Notes: generated by a model not told the origin, from the sequence alone. A DNA stretch of 64,000 bases from Catonia carolina (GCA_035578175.1 JAQMRL010000003.1:80177969-80241968); one strand, 5' to 3'; positions 10,462-20,994 are shown, counted from the stretch's first letter. Program-made: numbers and translations.

Positions 10462-11125
10462 TGTGTTCCCGATGTGTGTCGGCGTACCGATAGACCTGTG
10501 GCGATGTGCCGATAGACCATTTGGGGACATACCAACAGACCTTTGTCACCAATACAGAGGGCAATAATCGCCTCCCACAGCACTTTCAGTAACTATATAA
10601 GAGCACTGGATTGAGTCGATCGTCATTGCGCTCTACAACTCTGACCAAGATCGACCGGCCGGATCCATGAGAGATAGAAGGAAGATGTTTTGGGACTTAA
10701 CACAACAGTAAGCATCTCAGCAGCTGCGTGCTGCCTTCATTGGTCTCTTCCGAGACCAACCCAACAGTCCTTCTCAGGACCAATTCACCAAGTTTTACCA
10801 GCCCTTTTCAGGGCCCCCGACCCGTGCCACTGCTCTCGTAGCAGCAGTCACCACAGCCACGTGCTGTCTACATCAGTCTTCTTCGACACCAACACATAGT
10901 GGTCCTTCTGAGGACCAACTACTAAAGGTTTTCACCAGCCCTTTTCAGGGCCACCAACAATTCAAGGGTTTTTTTGCCACTTAATGTCACAATCCGATGA
11001 CGGAACTTAATGCTGAAATTATATTTGAATAAAATGTTTTTTCAAAAAGAAAAAATTTGATTATAAAAACTGTTCATTCACCTCATGACTACATGATACC
11101 TGACTGTACATGACTGGATAACACA
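10462..11125 (+). mobile_element. LTR-like unit with a cluster of short hairpins
   Basis: The unit begins TGTGTTCCCGATGTG and ends about GGATAACACA. It has three diverged direct repeats of about 22 bp (10489-10545, each with CCRAYAGACC), a TATA box TATATAA at 10594-10600, a hairpin cluster (10740-10951), then AATAAA at 11028-11033. The U3-TATA-R-polyA-U5 order suggests an LTR, but I see no partner LTR or clear duplication. It is GC-richer than its surroundings. A solo LTR or another promoter-bearing repeat are both possible. Confidence 0.55.
10740..10951 (+). other. six tandem short stem-loops, histone-hairpin-like
   Basis: Six perfect stem-loops lie within 212 bp: TTGGTCTC-TTCC-GAGACCAA (10740-10759), GTCCT-TCTC-AGGAC (10767-10780), GCCCT-TTTC-AGGGC (10801-10814), CTGCT-CTCGT-AGCAG (10830-10844), TGGTCCT-TCTG-AGGACCA (10900-10917) and GCCCT-TTTC-AGGGC (10938-10951). 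The third and sixth, and less well the second and fifth, resemble the metazoan replication-dependent histone mRNA 3' stem-loop; the sixth is followed by CACCAAC as in histone mRNAs. No histone ORF is nearby. Confidence 0.6.
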
Positions 11126-11437
11126 ATACATTGTATGAAATAGATGGAATAGTACTAAAAGCTAAAAGAACTAACCTGCTAAACAACATTACGTCAAACA
11201 AAATATTTAAAAAAATAAATAAATAAAAAATAATAATAATAAAAATAAAAGAATAAAATAAAAACTAATAAAAAAGATCGCTCAATTTACCAATAATAAA
11301 TTTTTACAAAAATTTTGAAATTACACAATGCCTTAGAACCTATGTTAAACAAAAAGATCTAAGTTTTCCAGTACTGAAAGAATTTTTTAAATCAGTTGGG
11401 TCTGATTACACAAATTAATACCATAATAAATTTTCAG

Positions 11438-11686
11438 GGGAAAGGAAAAATGACTACATATTGGCTTATTGGAGAAAGAAAACCAAATAATCCGCCATCA
11501 GGAAATAATATTGTTTCACCAATATCAGCATTTCAAGCGAACCAGAACCCTCCAGTTCAAGCAACTCCGAATAATACAAGGCATTTAAATAACGTCGCTA
11601 ATAGCAAACCATCTTTAAATAGCACAAATTCTAATGATAACGTAACTGCAACAACTCCTCTTCTACAAGGTGAAACTTCTGCCTAA
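11438..11686 (+). CDS. receptor guanylate cyclase, last coding exon
   Basis: Final coding exon, entered in phase 0 after acceptor AATTTTCAG. The first residues GKGKMTTYWLIGE complete the cyclase domain (the GKG-TYWL-GE end is shared by membrane guanylate cyclases). About 70 hydrophilic, Asn/Pro/Ser/Thr-rich residues follow, with no predicted domain, ending in TPLLQGETSA before TAA at 11684-11686. Such C-terminal tails vary in length among invertebrate cyclases. The exon codon use is AT-biased like the rest of the gene. Confidence 0.92.
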   Translation, partial: GKGKMTTYWLIGERKPNNPPSGNNIVSPISAFQANQNPPVQATPNNTRHLNNVANSKPSLNSTNSNDNVTATTPLLQGETSA

Positions 11687-12329
11687 ATAAACGATGTAAT
11701 ATCCCTTTCCATTTACGCTTAAATTAGGCTGTATGTAACATATTTATAATTATAAATTACATATATATAATTATGAACTCAAATTCCATTTAAAGAAATA
11801 TGTAGTAGTGTTATTTATTGTTAGAGGGACTGAAATGAATTTAAATATAAGACTTAAAAAGAAAAGAGTATATTATATAAATCATGTATTTTTCCCCGTT
11901 CGTTTATTTCTGTGACTTTATCTTATAAGGCTAAATACGCAATATTGTTCTAAAGTAAGTTAGTTTATTTTTTAAATATTAAAATGTTATAATCTAATGT
12001 TATTATATTACTATATTAGTTTATAAATGAACAAAAAATATATCTGATATATTTATTAATTTGTAAATATAGTATTTAAAATATTTAATAACTATAAAAA
12101 ATAAATGTGTCCTTAAAAATAGTTAACCTAATTTTATGGTATATTTTATATATTTATTGAGTGAAATTTTATTAAGATAATTATTGTTTTATAGCTGTGT
12201 TAATGATGTAATCTTCACTGATCATAATATAATTTGTATATGCTAAATAATTTCTGTTGTAATGGTTGCTATTTTTTTTTTTTGTTTTTTTTTTTGTAGA
12301 GGGCCAGTTTTAGACCATGTTAAGTGACT
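11687..12329 (+). other. guanylate cyclase 3' UTR and downstream AT-rich DNA
   Basis: No element or ORF is seen. Possible polyadenylation signals are AATAAA at 11686-11691 (probably too close to the stop) and at 12100-12105. The transcript end cannot be fixed from sequence alone. T-rich runs occur at 12271-12295. Confidence 0.4.
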
Positions 12330-12462
12330 TTAAATGTTTCTGGAAGCTCTTTTGGAACCCACATTCTCGGCAATCTTTCTCTGTAGGCTTTTCTCCTTTC
12401 TTCTGTTCACCCAGTGTTGTATTTTTCTCTTCATGGAAGCCCTTAAAGTCTGTTGTTTACCC
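12330..12462 (-). repeat. LINE ORF2 remnant, downstream piece
   Basis: On the minus strand this reads as a basic segment with KRKIQHWVNRRKEKS and then REST-like basic residues, fitting the very C-terminus of insect LINE ORF2. It is separated from its upstream part (13075-13330) by the element at 12466-13071. Confidence 0.5.
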
Positions 12463-12465
12463 TTA

Positions 12466-13071
12466 GGGTGTTCTCCCACGAGTGATACTCGACTGCGACA
12501 CGACTTCAACTCAACGTCCCATATGAGTCCTGCTCTTACATTTATATGTTCGCCCTCCCATCAGTACGATCTCAACACAACCTCAATCAAAGCGATTACA
12601 TCCGACTCAGTTTGTCCAACACCTGCTCGATCTGTCGCGTATATTTATGGCAGATGAAGCAGCCTTTGTTTGGAAGTTGAAAAATATCGGTACCTGTACA
12701 ATTTTAATTTGACAGAATATTCTTGGCGACACATTACCGATAAAAAGACTTAAATTTTTCTTTATCACAGGAGAGTCCTGGGCTCACACATACGCTCCTC
12801 TATTACGATTATTACTTATACACGGTGATATCCAACAGCTGCGTTTTTTTTTCGGTTTTCTTCTTAGCAAGTAATAAGCAACGACTACATCTTCTTCATC
12901 ACTTGACATTTTGCAAACTGCAGGTTGATTAAAAAAAAAAGTGGAACAGTTGCGTCAAGATCGAGTCTCCTCAATGTGCAAACTTGCTCGACATGACTTG
13001 TTTTTCGGTTGAGTCGAGGTCTCGTCACTTAAATCGCATCGGGATCGTACTTCATTGGTGTGTGAGCGGCC
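12466..13071. mobile_element. PIF/Harbinger-like non-autonomous element
   Basis: The left end GGGTGTTCTCCCAC and right end (reversed) GGCCGCTCACACAC are weakly similar inverted ends. They are flanked by a 3-bp TTA at 12463-12465 and 13072-13074, the duplication type used by PIF/Harbinger elements. CpG-rich segments (ACTCGACTGCGACACGAC; GTCTCGTCACTTAAATCGC) lie near both ends. No transposase is seen. Assignment rests on the TTA duplication, the LINE split across it and G/C-rich ends. Confidence 0.55.
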
Positions 13072-13074
13072 TTA

Positions 13075-13330
13075 AAGTAAGTTCTCTGAATTTAGTTCAG
13101 TTCATTTAGTTTTCTCGGTTTATTCTGATTTTCTCGATATCCTTTCTGATTTCTTTAAACCATTTATGTGACAAGTTAAGTTTATTGTTTAGTGTCTTAA
13201 AAATTTGTTTTGTAAACCGGTTAAAATTCATTTTATACAGCTGTCCATAAAATTTTAGTCTTCTTTTTCTAATCGTTCATTTTCCGCCAACCCATATTGT
13301 CCGTCTATCTTCGCACCCTATAGTGCTGTG
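13075..13330 (-). pseudogene. LINE ORF2 C-terminal remnant, upstream piece
   Basis: The minus strand translates to RKRRLKFYGQLYKMNFNRFT, then KQIFKTLNNK and WFKEIRKDIEKIRI with few stops, the post-polymerase region of a LINE ORF2. The copy at 195-480 is a more decayed relative. The ORF is split by the Harbinger-like element. Confidence 0.6.
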
Positions 13331-14473
13331 ATATAAAGGAGAGGGCAATATTGATGAAATAATAATTTCATCATTAACCCTCATAGGTCAGTAATCATGA
13401 ACGTTGCTACCTTAGTGTGGCAACGTTACGTTGCCACACATATATAAATTTATTATGCTTGCTTACATAAATTTATTACGTAACATTTAAAACTGGTAAT
13501 AATTTCGTTATAATTTTTTTCAGGAAATTCATTCCTAATACTAAATGTGTAACATAGAATTAGGTTAACATTTTTGATGACCTCTTGTAAATGTTAATGT
13601 TATACATAATAGTAATAATATATCTATGTTATATTTATAGTGTTTAATATTACATATTTATGTTATTTATTATAAACGTAAATGCATATTAATTATTATA
13701 AGATAGAAAATACAGTACTGGCTGTTTATAAGTAAGTTCTCACTGAATGTGCTGTTAAAAATATTTATTCATGTATGGTAAAAAATAATTAAACCTCTTT
13801 GTATCTGTATATTATTACGACGTGATTATAAATAACATAATATAATAATGTTTCATAAACAATTCCTAAACCTCTTTGCAATCAATTATATTGTAAGATA
13901 ACTCAAAATAATAACAAAAAGTATGTAATTTAATGTATTTAAACAAACGGCCAAAATAATATTAGTGTTTTATTATTAAGAAAAATATAAATTAATAATA
14001 TATTAAAGATTTTTCTGTCACCAAATCAACTTAAGTTTAAATTTATACACAAACATATATACAACTACTACTCATGTATAAATTTGATTAATTTTATCAA
14101 AAATTATGTAACTTTGAATTTCTCTGTTACACAGATGGAGCTTTAAAACTCTTATCTAAACAGTTTTACTTGTAAATCTAATAAATTTTTTATATAACTA
14201 TTTCATATAAAACTATAATTTAAATGAACGGTTATATAGCCATGTGTTAATTCTTGTAAATCCTTAATAAAGTTAATAGTTAATATGTTGACTAACTTTT
14301 ATATGGTACCGTCTAAAAGAAATAGTTTTACATCAAACAATTGTTTAATTTCAGAAAGAAGCATAAAATATAACTTATTTTACTAGCGCAGTCCATTGTA
14401 CCCTAGTCACTCACCTTTTGACCTTGTTGAAAGACCTTTTTGAACTTTTTGATGTTTTTGACCTTTACTGAAA
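13331..14473. other. AT-rich intergenic DNA with a short palindrome
   Basis: No gene is seen. A perfect 12-bp-arm palindrome lies at 13415-13439; the rest is simple AT-rich sequence, apart from TTTGACCTT-type repeats at 14410-14465. Confidence 0.45.
13415..13439. repeat. perfect 25-bp palindrome
   Basis: GTGTGGCAACGT, one central T, then ACGTTGCCACAC: 12-bp perfect arms. It is GC-rich in an AT-rich background. It could be a MITE tip or a chance-stable hairpin; no flanking duplication is evident. Confidence 0.75.
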
Positions 14474-14566
14474 GATGTGCAGTGAACCAGGACTTCTGTT
14501 TGAGGCTAAACGCGCAAGGCTCTAATACTACAGTCCACCACTCTACCAACTGAGCTACCAGAGGAG
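14474..14566 (-). pseudogene. tRNA-Tyr-like sequence (pseudogene or SINE head)
   Basis: The minus strand reads CTCCTCTGGTAGCTCAGTTG and GTAGAGTGGTGGACTGTAG, an almost canonical D arm and anticodon-side strand of eukaryotic tRNA-Tyr (GTA anticodon), then an intron-like insert, then CCTGGTTCACTGC in place of the T arm. The B box is degenerate (GGTTCACTG for GGTTCGANTC) and the acceptor ends do not pair. It is probably a pseudogene or a SINE head. A 20-bp sequence TAAAC-GCAAGGCT recurs inside and just outside it. Confidence 0.65.
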
Positions 14567-15222
14567 TTAAACATGCAAGGCTAGATTCTACATACCAATG
14601 ATATGATGGAAGAGACTAATACATAATGTAAAGCAGTGAGAGCAATTTAGAATTCTTTATACACATCTCACAGCTCAAGAACATCCGCTAAACGTTTTGT
14701 ATTTTGTTTTAGGGACCTGTTTTCTGCAGTGGAAATTCCTTGTAATATTATTAAAATTTTGTCAGTTAAAGTATTAATTACATAGAGGTAAAAAAAAATT
14801 CCAGTGTGACTGACTCAAACAGAATATTGGAGGTAGATTCACAAGTAGTATGAAATGGCACCATCATACTGTCCATTCGATTACAAATTGGAAAGAATTT
14901 CTTTTAGTTATTTGAAGTCTCATAAACATCTTGGTTATGAGTGGCTATTTTAAGGTTTAAGAAAGGGGGATTAGAACTTATAAGAATTTTCCAGACACTG
15001 GCCGGAAGTAGAATTTTGGACATCTGCTTTACTGGACCATGGAAGCAGCCACTGGGTTTTTTTTTTATCAGTTCAACAAAAATTAAATATTTGATATTAA
15101 ATCTCATCAAGAATGCTTTTTTTCATAACATGTATAAAGAGTACTAGTTGGGCATGGAAATAAATAAGTATCTACCTGAAAAACTACATAGAAATTCAGA
15201 ATCATGAGGTTTCGATCTAGCA
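14567..15222. other. unassigned intergenic sequence
   Basis: No recognisable domain or element. Overlapping open frames on both strands at 14904-15147 have no family signature I know. Confidence 0.35.
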
Positions 15223-15435
15223 TCATCTGTACACAGATCTGTAAATTGATGTAGATGGAGTTGGATACAGCTCCATCTGCTCAGTCAATGTCTGGTAAAC
15301 AGAGTAAAAGTATTCCGCAAATCGCTTGACCAAGAGCCCGGCTCGAGTTATTAATTCATCCTTGATCTTGATTGTTCTCGTACACTTCGCGTGAGTCATA
15401 GAAGATTTAACATTCTTGAAAAATCCAGGCAGCAT
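15223..15435 (-). pseudogene. LINE fragment upstream of reverse transcriptase
   Basis: A 70-residue frame contains FFKNVKSSMTHAK, then TIKIKDELITRAGLLVKRFA and EYFYSVYQ. In LINE ORF2 proteins an L-T---E-A-RFAEYFSSVY segment comes between the endonuclease and the polymerase. Only this short part survives. Which LINE copy it belongs to is unknown. Confidence 0.6.
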
Positions 15436-15944
15436 TCAGTAAAGCATGCATGATGTCATTTGAAGAAATAATTTCAGAAATTCAAGCAAAACCTGAAATT
15501 TGGTTGTCTTTGCATATCCTTTACAAGACTAGACTAGTTAAAGCAGAAAAACTCAAAATTGAAGGTAGTGGTACTCAAAATTGGCCTGACAGTGCATAGT
15601 CTCTTGCCACTGACTGCACGCTGCACTCCTCGCTGATCGCAATTGATTACTCAGTGCATGCTCTCTCGTCACTCAAACTGCACGCTCCGCAGAACGCTTT
15701 TTCACTCAGGTTTCAGGCTTACTCTAGGAACTTCATAAAAATTGCATATTAAATGGGAAATTGTATTAACCATGAGTAGGTATATTAATCAAGTTTAATT
15801 GTAGTTTTGAATTTTGAAGATCAAATTAATCCTGTTTAGTCATTTTATTAAAATGTCACAGTGCAGCAAAAAAGTCATAAATTAGAGGTTTTTTATTTTT
15901 TAGTTTATTTATAAAGTTGCATCAACACCTTGGACATTAGTGAC
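15436..15944. other. unassigned sequence with a GCAC-rich patch
   Basis: A GC-richer patch at 15585-15700 repeats ACTGCACGCT (15610, 15678) and CAGTGCAT (15589, 15652). No ORF or element boundary is recognised. Confidence 0.35.
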
Positions 15945-16055
15945 TATGGTGGGATATCTAACGGTGAGTTTAACTTCTGGAAATTCTCAGACTCTGGTTG
16001 GTAATCGAACCCAGGACCTCCGCATGGTACGCTGGCGCGCTACAGAGGGGGGCTA
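15945..16055 (-). repeat. tRNA-derived SINE fragment
   Basis: On the minus strand CCTGGGTTCGATTACC is a near-perfect B box, preceded by CGTACCATGCGGAGG. The head resembles those at 62395-62500 and 16902-17074. Partial copy. Confidence 0.6.
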
Positions 16056-16889
16056 GACGTTTTTTTACATGAAAATTTGACTGTATTTCAACAACTACTT
16101 AATTTGATCACCTTTTTGTTGCTTGGTTTTTATTTTTCATTCTGGTTTATTTGAGCAGGAACATACATGTTTGTTCATGTATGGTGCCAGCTGGTCATCA
16201 AAAAAATAAATCGCTCTCCTGACAGATGTTACTTAACAGTTCTAAGCAATCCTATTAAAAAAGTTGATTTGGTTATAAAATAATAAAACTGAAAAACTGT
16301 AATGATTTGTTTGTTTATTTAAGATATTTAAGGCCACGAAGTAAAACTGTGTGTGAGGACTTATTAAAAATAATAAAAAGATAGTAGTAATATATAAACT
16401 TGTTAATGAATAAGGGAACAAACTGTTTAAAGTAAGTTTAAACTAATGAAAAATGTATATAATTAAATTATTGTACATATGCACGTATCTAATACAATAT
16501 TATAAAATCCTATTAAAACATATTAAGGGTTAATTTAACATAATTATTAAGGGTTCTTTCTAATATGAGTTTTATAAAAAGAATAAATTGGTGCTTAAAA
16601 AGTTTTATTAGTTAACTACTTACTATATGTATTTTATAAACTTTAAAATGCTTGTAAAACTAAGTGCACTCCGTGGTGGAAAATTACTAATTTAACATGG
16701 TAATAAGCGAAAAGGGCAAAAAATATTTATTAGTTATATTATAGTAGTAATTACGTGCGTAAATTTTTTTTGAGACTTCTGTTTTTAAGAACTGAATGAA
16801 CGAGAGAGAGGCTTAGGTAGAAAACTATCTAAAGAACCTTTGCACAAGTGTGATGAAGATGTAACCCTGCTGCCATGTGAAATGAGCTG
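16056..16889. other. AT-rich intergenic DNA
   Basis: No gene or repeat boundary recognised; simple AT-rich sequence with scattered short inverted motifs. Confidence 0.4.
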
Positions 16890-16901
16890 TGTGGATGCAC
16901 T

Positions 16902-17074
16902 TTTTTTCTTTTCTTTTTTGGTTTTACATCTGTTTTCCAATTGCTGCTAATGCAGAGGGTGATAAGGATGATATATGAAGATGAGTGGTGAAAAAATGCC
17001 AGACCTGACCGGAAATCGAACCCGGGACCCCAGCGTAGAAGCCAGTTGCACTAACCAATATGCTAACGGGTTGT
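16902..17074 (-). mobile_element. tRNA-derived SINE with target duplication
   Basis: A minus-strand SINE. The head begins CAACCCGTTAGCATATTGG and has TTGGTTAGTGCAACTGG as A-box region and CCGGGTTCGATTTCC as B box. The body contains CACCACTCATCTTCATA and a T/C-rich (A-rich on its strand) tail. A perfect 12-bp duplication TGTGGATGCACT flanks it (16890-16901 and 17075-17086), which fixes its limits. Confidence 0.9.
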
Positions 17075-17086
17075 TGTGGATGCACT

Positions 17087-18564
17087 GGAACCTATATTAT
17101 TGAGAGATGTCCGCATCTTTCTGATGTTTGTACTTTGGTGGAAGGGTTCAGTCCACATCATAGTCTTATGTGCTTCGTTCCACCGCCTGAAATCTACTAC
17201 AGGAAACTATTGAAGTGTTGATGTAAAATGACGTGTGTATATATGTGAATGTAAAACTGAAAAAACTATTGAAGTTTTTCACACATATGGGGAAAATTCT
17301 AATTTCGAAGTCCAAACAATTTTCAGTACTTTTAACCAAATTGTACAATCTCTTAACTACAAAAAATTAATTTTAAAATCTTTTAAAAATCTAAAAAAAT
17401 TTTAAATTATTTATAAATTTAATATATTTTTAAATTTTAGAAAATTTTATTAATAGTATCTAATAAGGTTGTGAAAACTGCTGTAGAAGAAGTTTTGTTC
17501 AAAATTCTTAAGCTAACAATAAACAAAAACCTCAATTGGAAATGGCATAATAGATAAGTTATGTAGGCGATTGTCATCTATGAATTTTATTTTAATAAAT
17601 CTTCAGGAATACCTGGATAGCTTATCTCTCACAATAATTTGTCACGCATAGAGTGCGTGAGAAGCGCGTAGCTATAGTAGTCTATTTCACTTACATCACG
17701 CCTGCATAATATCTACAATTACGTAGCTAACGAAAACAGACGTTTTAAACCTCTCACACGCGCGCGCGCACACACACGTGGTGTGCAAAGGTCGAGCGAA
17801 AGTAATGTTGAGGTACGTTATGTCCTAACCTCATTAAGTCCTAACCGTTTGCTACGTCTACTGCCGCTCTAGCTTTGCTAGCAGCAAGTAAACAGAGCAG
17901 AGAAAGTGGCTGATAAGAGCAAGAAGTACATCGGCCACCGCCGCGCAGCGTATCTTCATGTCACCATCGGTAATTAACGACAAGGCCAAACATTGCACTA
18001 ATGCATAATACTTACATCTAGATTTGCGTTACATTGACCACCGTTGCCCGTTATCTTTTTATTATTTTAATATTTAATGTTTTTACTGCCGTCTACAATT
18101 TCCCTGTTCACCCTCCACGTGTCCTTCAATCACATATATACTCCAGATTTTTCGCTGCTTTCACCTTATTGTCAATTGATTTTTCTATTGAACGGACATT
18201 GTTATGCTGTCGCAGTTTTCATATTGTTCATCTGATTTAACACTTAACATAACTATTATTATGTCTCAAATCTGTAAAAAATGTTTTTAAAAATGTTTCA
18301 ATCTGCAATTTGTAGAAAAGTATTTTTTACGCAACTCACTCGACGTCAGTAGTGCACACCTAGATAAACTTGTCAACTGATCCCCTCTACTGGCTGGCTG
18401 TGCGAGAGAGAAAGATTGGGAGGTATCTATCATTTTTGCTCTCTGCGCAGTTGAGTTCATTTTAAGGAAGTTCTTTGGTTTGTGCATGCATATTAGGAGA
18501 GATGAGATGCATGGAGTTAAAAGTAATGTTTGTACTACTGTAGCCAATGATATTGAAGGTTAAA
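17087..18564. other. intergenic DNA with a CpG-rich block
   Basis: From about 17640 to 18010 the sequence is much richer in CpG than its surroundings, with an alternating (CA/CG) run at 17754-17778, CTAACCTCATTAAGTCCTAAC repeats near 17825-17850 and GCCACCGCCGCGCAGCG near 17935. It could be a decayed LTR or promoter island; no TATA, ORF or duplicated ends support either. Confidence 0.35.
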
Positions 18565-19320
18565 TATGAGGGTTATTGTAATATAAACCAGATTTCATTC
18601 ATACAGCTTTATTGGTGATAGATGAAAATATAAATGTAGTATCTTATTTTCCTACATAGTTTCCTTCAACAGAAATATATTTTTTCCATCGGATTGGAAG
18701 CTTTCTGATTCCTTCACAGAAAAAAGAAAATTGCTGCCCCAGTAACCAATTGGGCACATATTGTTCGATTGCATCATCATCTTCAACTGTTCCCTCGTAA
18801 TGCCTCTTTCGGTGGATTAAAGTCATTGTAATAAGTGTGGATTGTTAGGTGGGTGTTTCAAGAGGTGGCTGTTGTATTGCAGCGAATTCATCACAAGTTA
18901 TAATTGCTGTGCATTGCCTTGCAGAAGAAGAATATCGTGAATCGGTTGCCAGTATCGTTTGTTGGGATAAGCAGCCTTGACATCATATAATAGCTTGAAA
19001 TAGTAAGCCGCATTCACTATACTTTGATTATGTAGGTAGTCGATCAGCAATCCACCTCCTTAGTCCCAAAACACTGTTGTCATAACTTTGCCAACTGTTA
19101 GTCGAGTCTTGGCTTTAATCGGTGTCCCCTCTTCAACTTTCCTCCCCTCCATACTCATTTTCTTGTTTTCTAGGGTTGATTTTATTTTGTTTTTTCTGGG
19201 ATTGTTTTCTTTTCTGGAAACTGGACTTTGGAGTCTATTCAAAATTTCATTAGATTTCACACCATTGTTGGTGACAAAACAGTTAATTAAATGTTGTGCA
19301 ACAGACGCTGGTATTTCCAT
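18565..19320 (-). mobile_element. mariner-like transposon remnant
   Basis: A minus-strand mariner 3' part. The end TATGAGGGTTATTGTAAT (left) is the tip. Near it the coding trace FSFFCEGIRKLPIRWKKYIS and EGNYVGK is the mariner transposase C-terminus. At 19060-19100 comes KVMTTVFWD, the strand carrying the first catalytic Asp. The middle is broken by stops and lost sequence, so it is dead. The upstream boundary is uncertain. Confidence 0.7.
18644..18826 (-). pseudogene. mariner transposase C-terminal fragment
   Basis: The 60-residue frame ends FFCEGIRKLPIRWKKYIS-VEGNYVGK. In mariner transposases the last 25 residues are of the form G(I/W)-KL--R--KCI---G-YVEK. No catalytic residues are present in this piece. 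A separate frame at 19060-19320 holds VGKVMTTVFWD, from earlier in the same protein. Confidence 0.65.
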
Positions 19321-19489
19321 TCACTCACAGCAAGAGTGGTAGGCATGGCTTTCTCCTCTCCATCCCCCAATACCAGTTTCCCAGTACTGCCCACCAAGAA
19401 ATAATACGAACCACCCATAAAGTTGTAAAAATAAAAGATGTTGATTAGTACATTTCCTACATTCAGTACTTGTGTTGTAGTTGTAGAAA

Positions 19490-19795
19490 TCCCTTTCATG
19501 AGATGACACGTCTCATGGCTGACAGCAATTTTTTCTGAAGAAAAAGAATCGGCCTGGGAAGTCACATTGCGTGTTCATTTAACTCGGGTTAGCCTTCCTC
19601 ATATTGGGATCAAGCTTATTTAGCTTTCATAAAAAAAACTAAGCGAGAAAGCTACTCTTTAAGAGGAATCGAATGACACTATTTTTGTTTCCAAATTTTG
19701 ACTTTGATTTCTTGACTTCAGGTTTCGGGCCAATTCTGGTCGAAACCAGAACTTCTAACCCAATCCAGGCCCAATTACTTTTAGTGTAGATTACC
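19490..19795. repeat. interspersed repeat R4, copy 1
   Basis: Blocks AATCCCTTTCATGAGA, CTCATGGCTG, GCAATTTTTTCT, GAATGACACTA, TTTTTGTTTCCAAATT and AACCAGAACTTC recur in the same order at 26035-26330. Class unknown; no coding signal. Confidence 0.6.
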
Positions 19796-19822
19796 TACAA
19801 ATCCGAAAACCATTAGTTGCTA

Positions 19823-20438
19823 CAGTAGCGTGCAAATTAATCCGAACACAGATGTTATTTAATAAATAGTTACTTTATTTACAAAAAAATTTATATATAT
19901 GTATAAGTTGTGAATATTTAGGAACTAATATGTTTCCCTCTATTTTTTATCACTTCATGTATATGATTTGGCATGGATTCAATTAGTGTACTAAAGAATT
20001 TTTAATTTGTTCGTCTCGAAACCATACGTACCGAGATTATTGCTACACAATGAGGTTATTTTTAAAGTAAAATCCACTTTTGAGAGTCAGTTTTTCACTA
20101 TTGCCCAAAGATTTTCAACTGGGCTTTTATCTGCGGAATAACCTGGTCATGACAAAACTTTAATGTTTTCATGTTCGAAATATATTTTCACTTTTTGGCA
20201 ATATGGCATGACGTTCAATTTTGTTGGAACATTCCATTGCCTTGTGGGAATTTTTTATGAAGTTGTGGCACAACCATTGACTTAAGAATTTCGATATATC
20301 AATCGCTTTTAACATACCATCTACTGGAATTAATGAACAAGGGTATTCAAATCTAAAACAACCCCAAAACATTTTTTCTAGGGATGTTTAACTGATTGTT
20401 GGATATGAGATGTGTTCGAATTAATTTGCTCGCTACTG
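19823..20438 (-). mobile_element. Tc1-like transposon, internally deleted
   Basis: The left end CAGTAGCGTGCAAATTAATC and the right end, reversed, CAGTAGCGAGCAAATTAATTC form clear Tc1-type inverted ends, with TA duplications at 19821-19822 and 20439-20440. At 616 bp it is too short to be autonomous and carries a transposase fragment on the minus strand. Confidence 0.92.
20169..20372 (-). pseudogene. Tc1-like transposase fragment
   Basis: A frame of 67 residues starts MFWGCFRFEYPCSLIPVDG and runs through GMLKAIDISKFL to a broken form of the catalytic QD--P-H segment (MECSNKIERHAILPKSEN). M-WG-F---G-L-P--G-MN is the usual order in Tc1 transposases between the first and second catalytic Asp. The second Asp is not recognisable, so it is inactive. 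Confidence 0.7.
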
Positions 20439-20994
20439 TATCTCTTATAGTTTCTTACATCTGGGTGTGACGGTTGACAGACGGTCGGTCAGACATGGAA
20501 AATTATAGATGACAATTTTAAAAATTACCACCAAAATTAATGCCTGTGTCAATAATTAATCATGCGGATTATGTGTGGAAAAATATGTTAGTATATTTAG
20601 CCCAATTTTACAGTAAGATATTATTAGACATTTCTTTAGAGAGAGCCCTCAATCAAACATAAGCATTAAGGCTGTAAGTATGTAGATAACTTATTATTAA
20701 TATTATATTGCGTACAGTTTAAAGAAAAATTGAAATGTTTTTCTATGTACCTATTACTGTGTTACTATGAAATCATTTATAAAATTATGATTCAAAATGA
20801 ATAGTAATAACTTTTACAATATTATTGTGTATTCAATATAAGTACCTACATTGTCGATGTTAAAATGTGTATTTTTTATTGGTATGATAATAATTAGTTG
20901 CTCATTTTATTTCACAGTAACTATTTAATTTTTTTAAATTTAATCACTTTTTTCATTTGGAACAAAACTGTTAATTTAATGTTATATATACAAT

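Noticed and set aside
10690..10899. 69-residue open frame in the hairpin cluster
   Set aside because: It runs across the stem-loops; residues follow the repeated GC-rich motifs and no family is recognised.
10462..11125. Histone gene, because of the stem-loops
   Set aside because: No histone coding sequence on either strand within several kb; six hairpins in a row are not a histone 3' UTR.
12334..12657. 107-residue forward frame
   Set aside because: It spans the LINE remnant (antisense) and the Harbinger-like end, so it is a chance frame.
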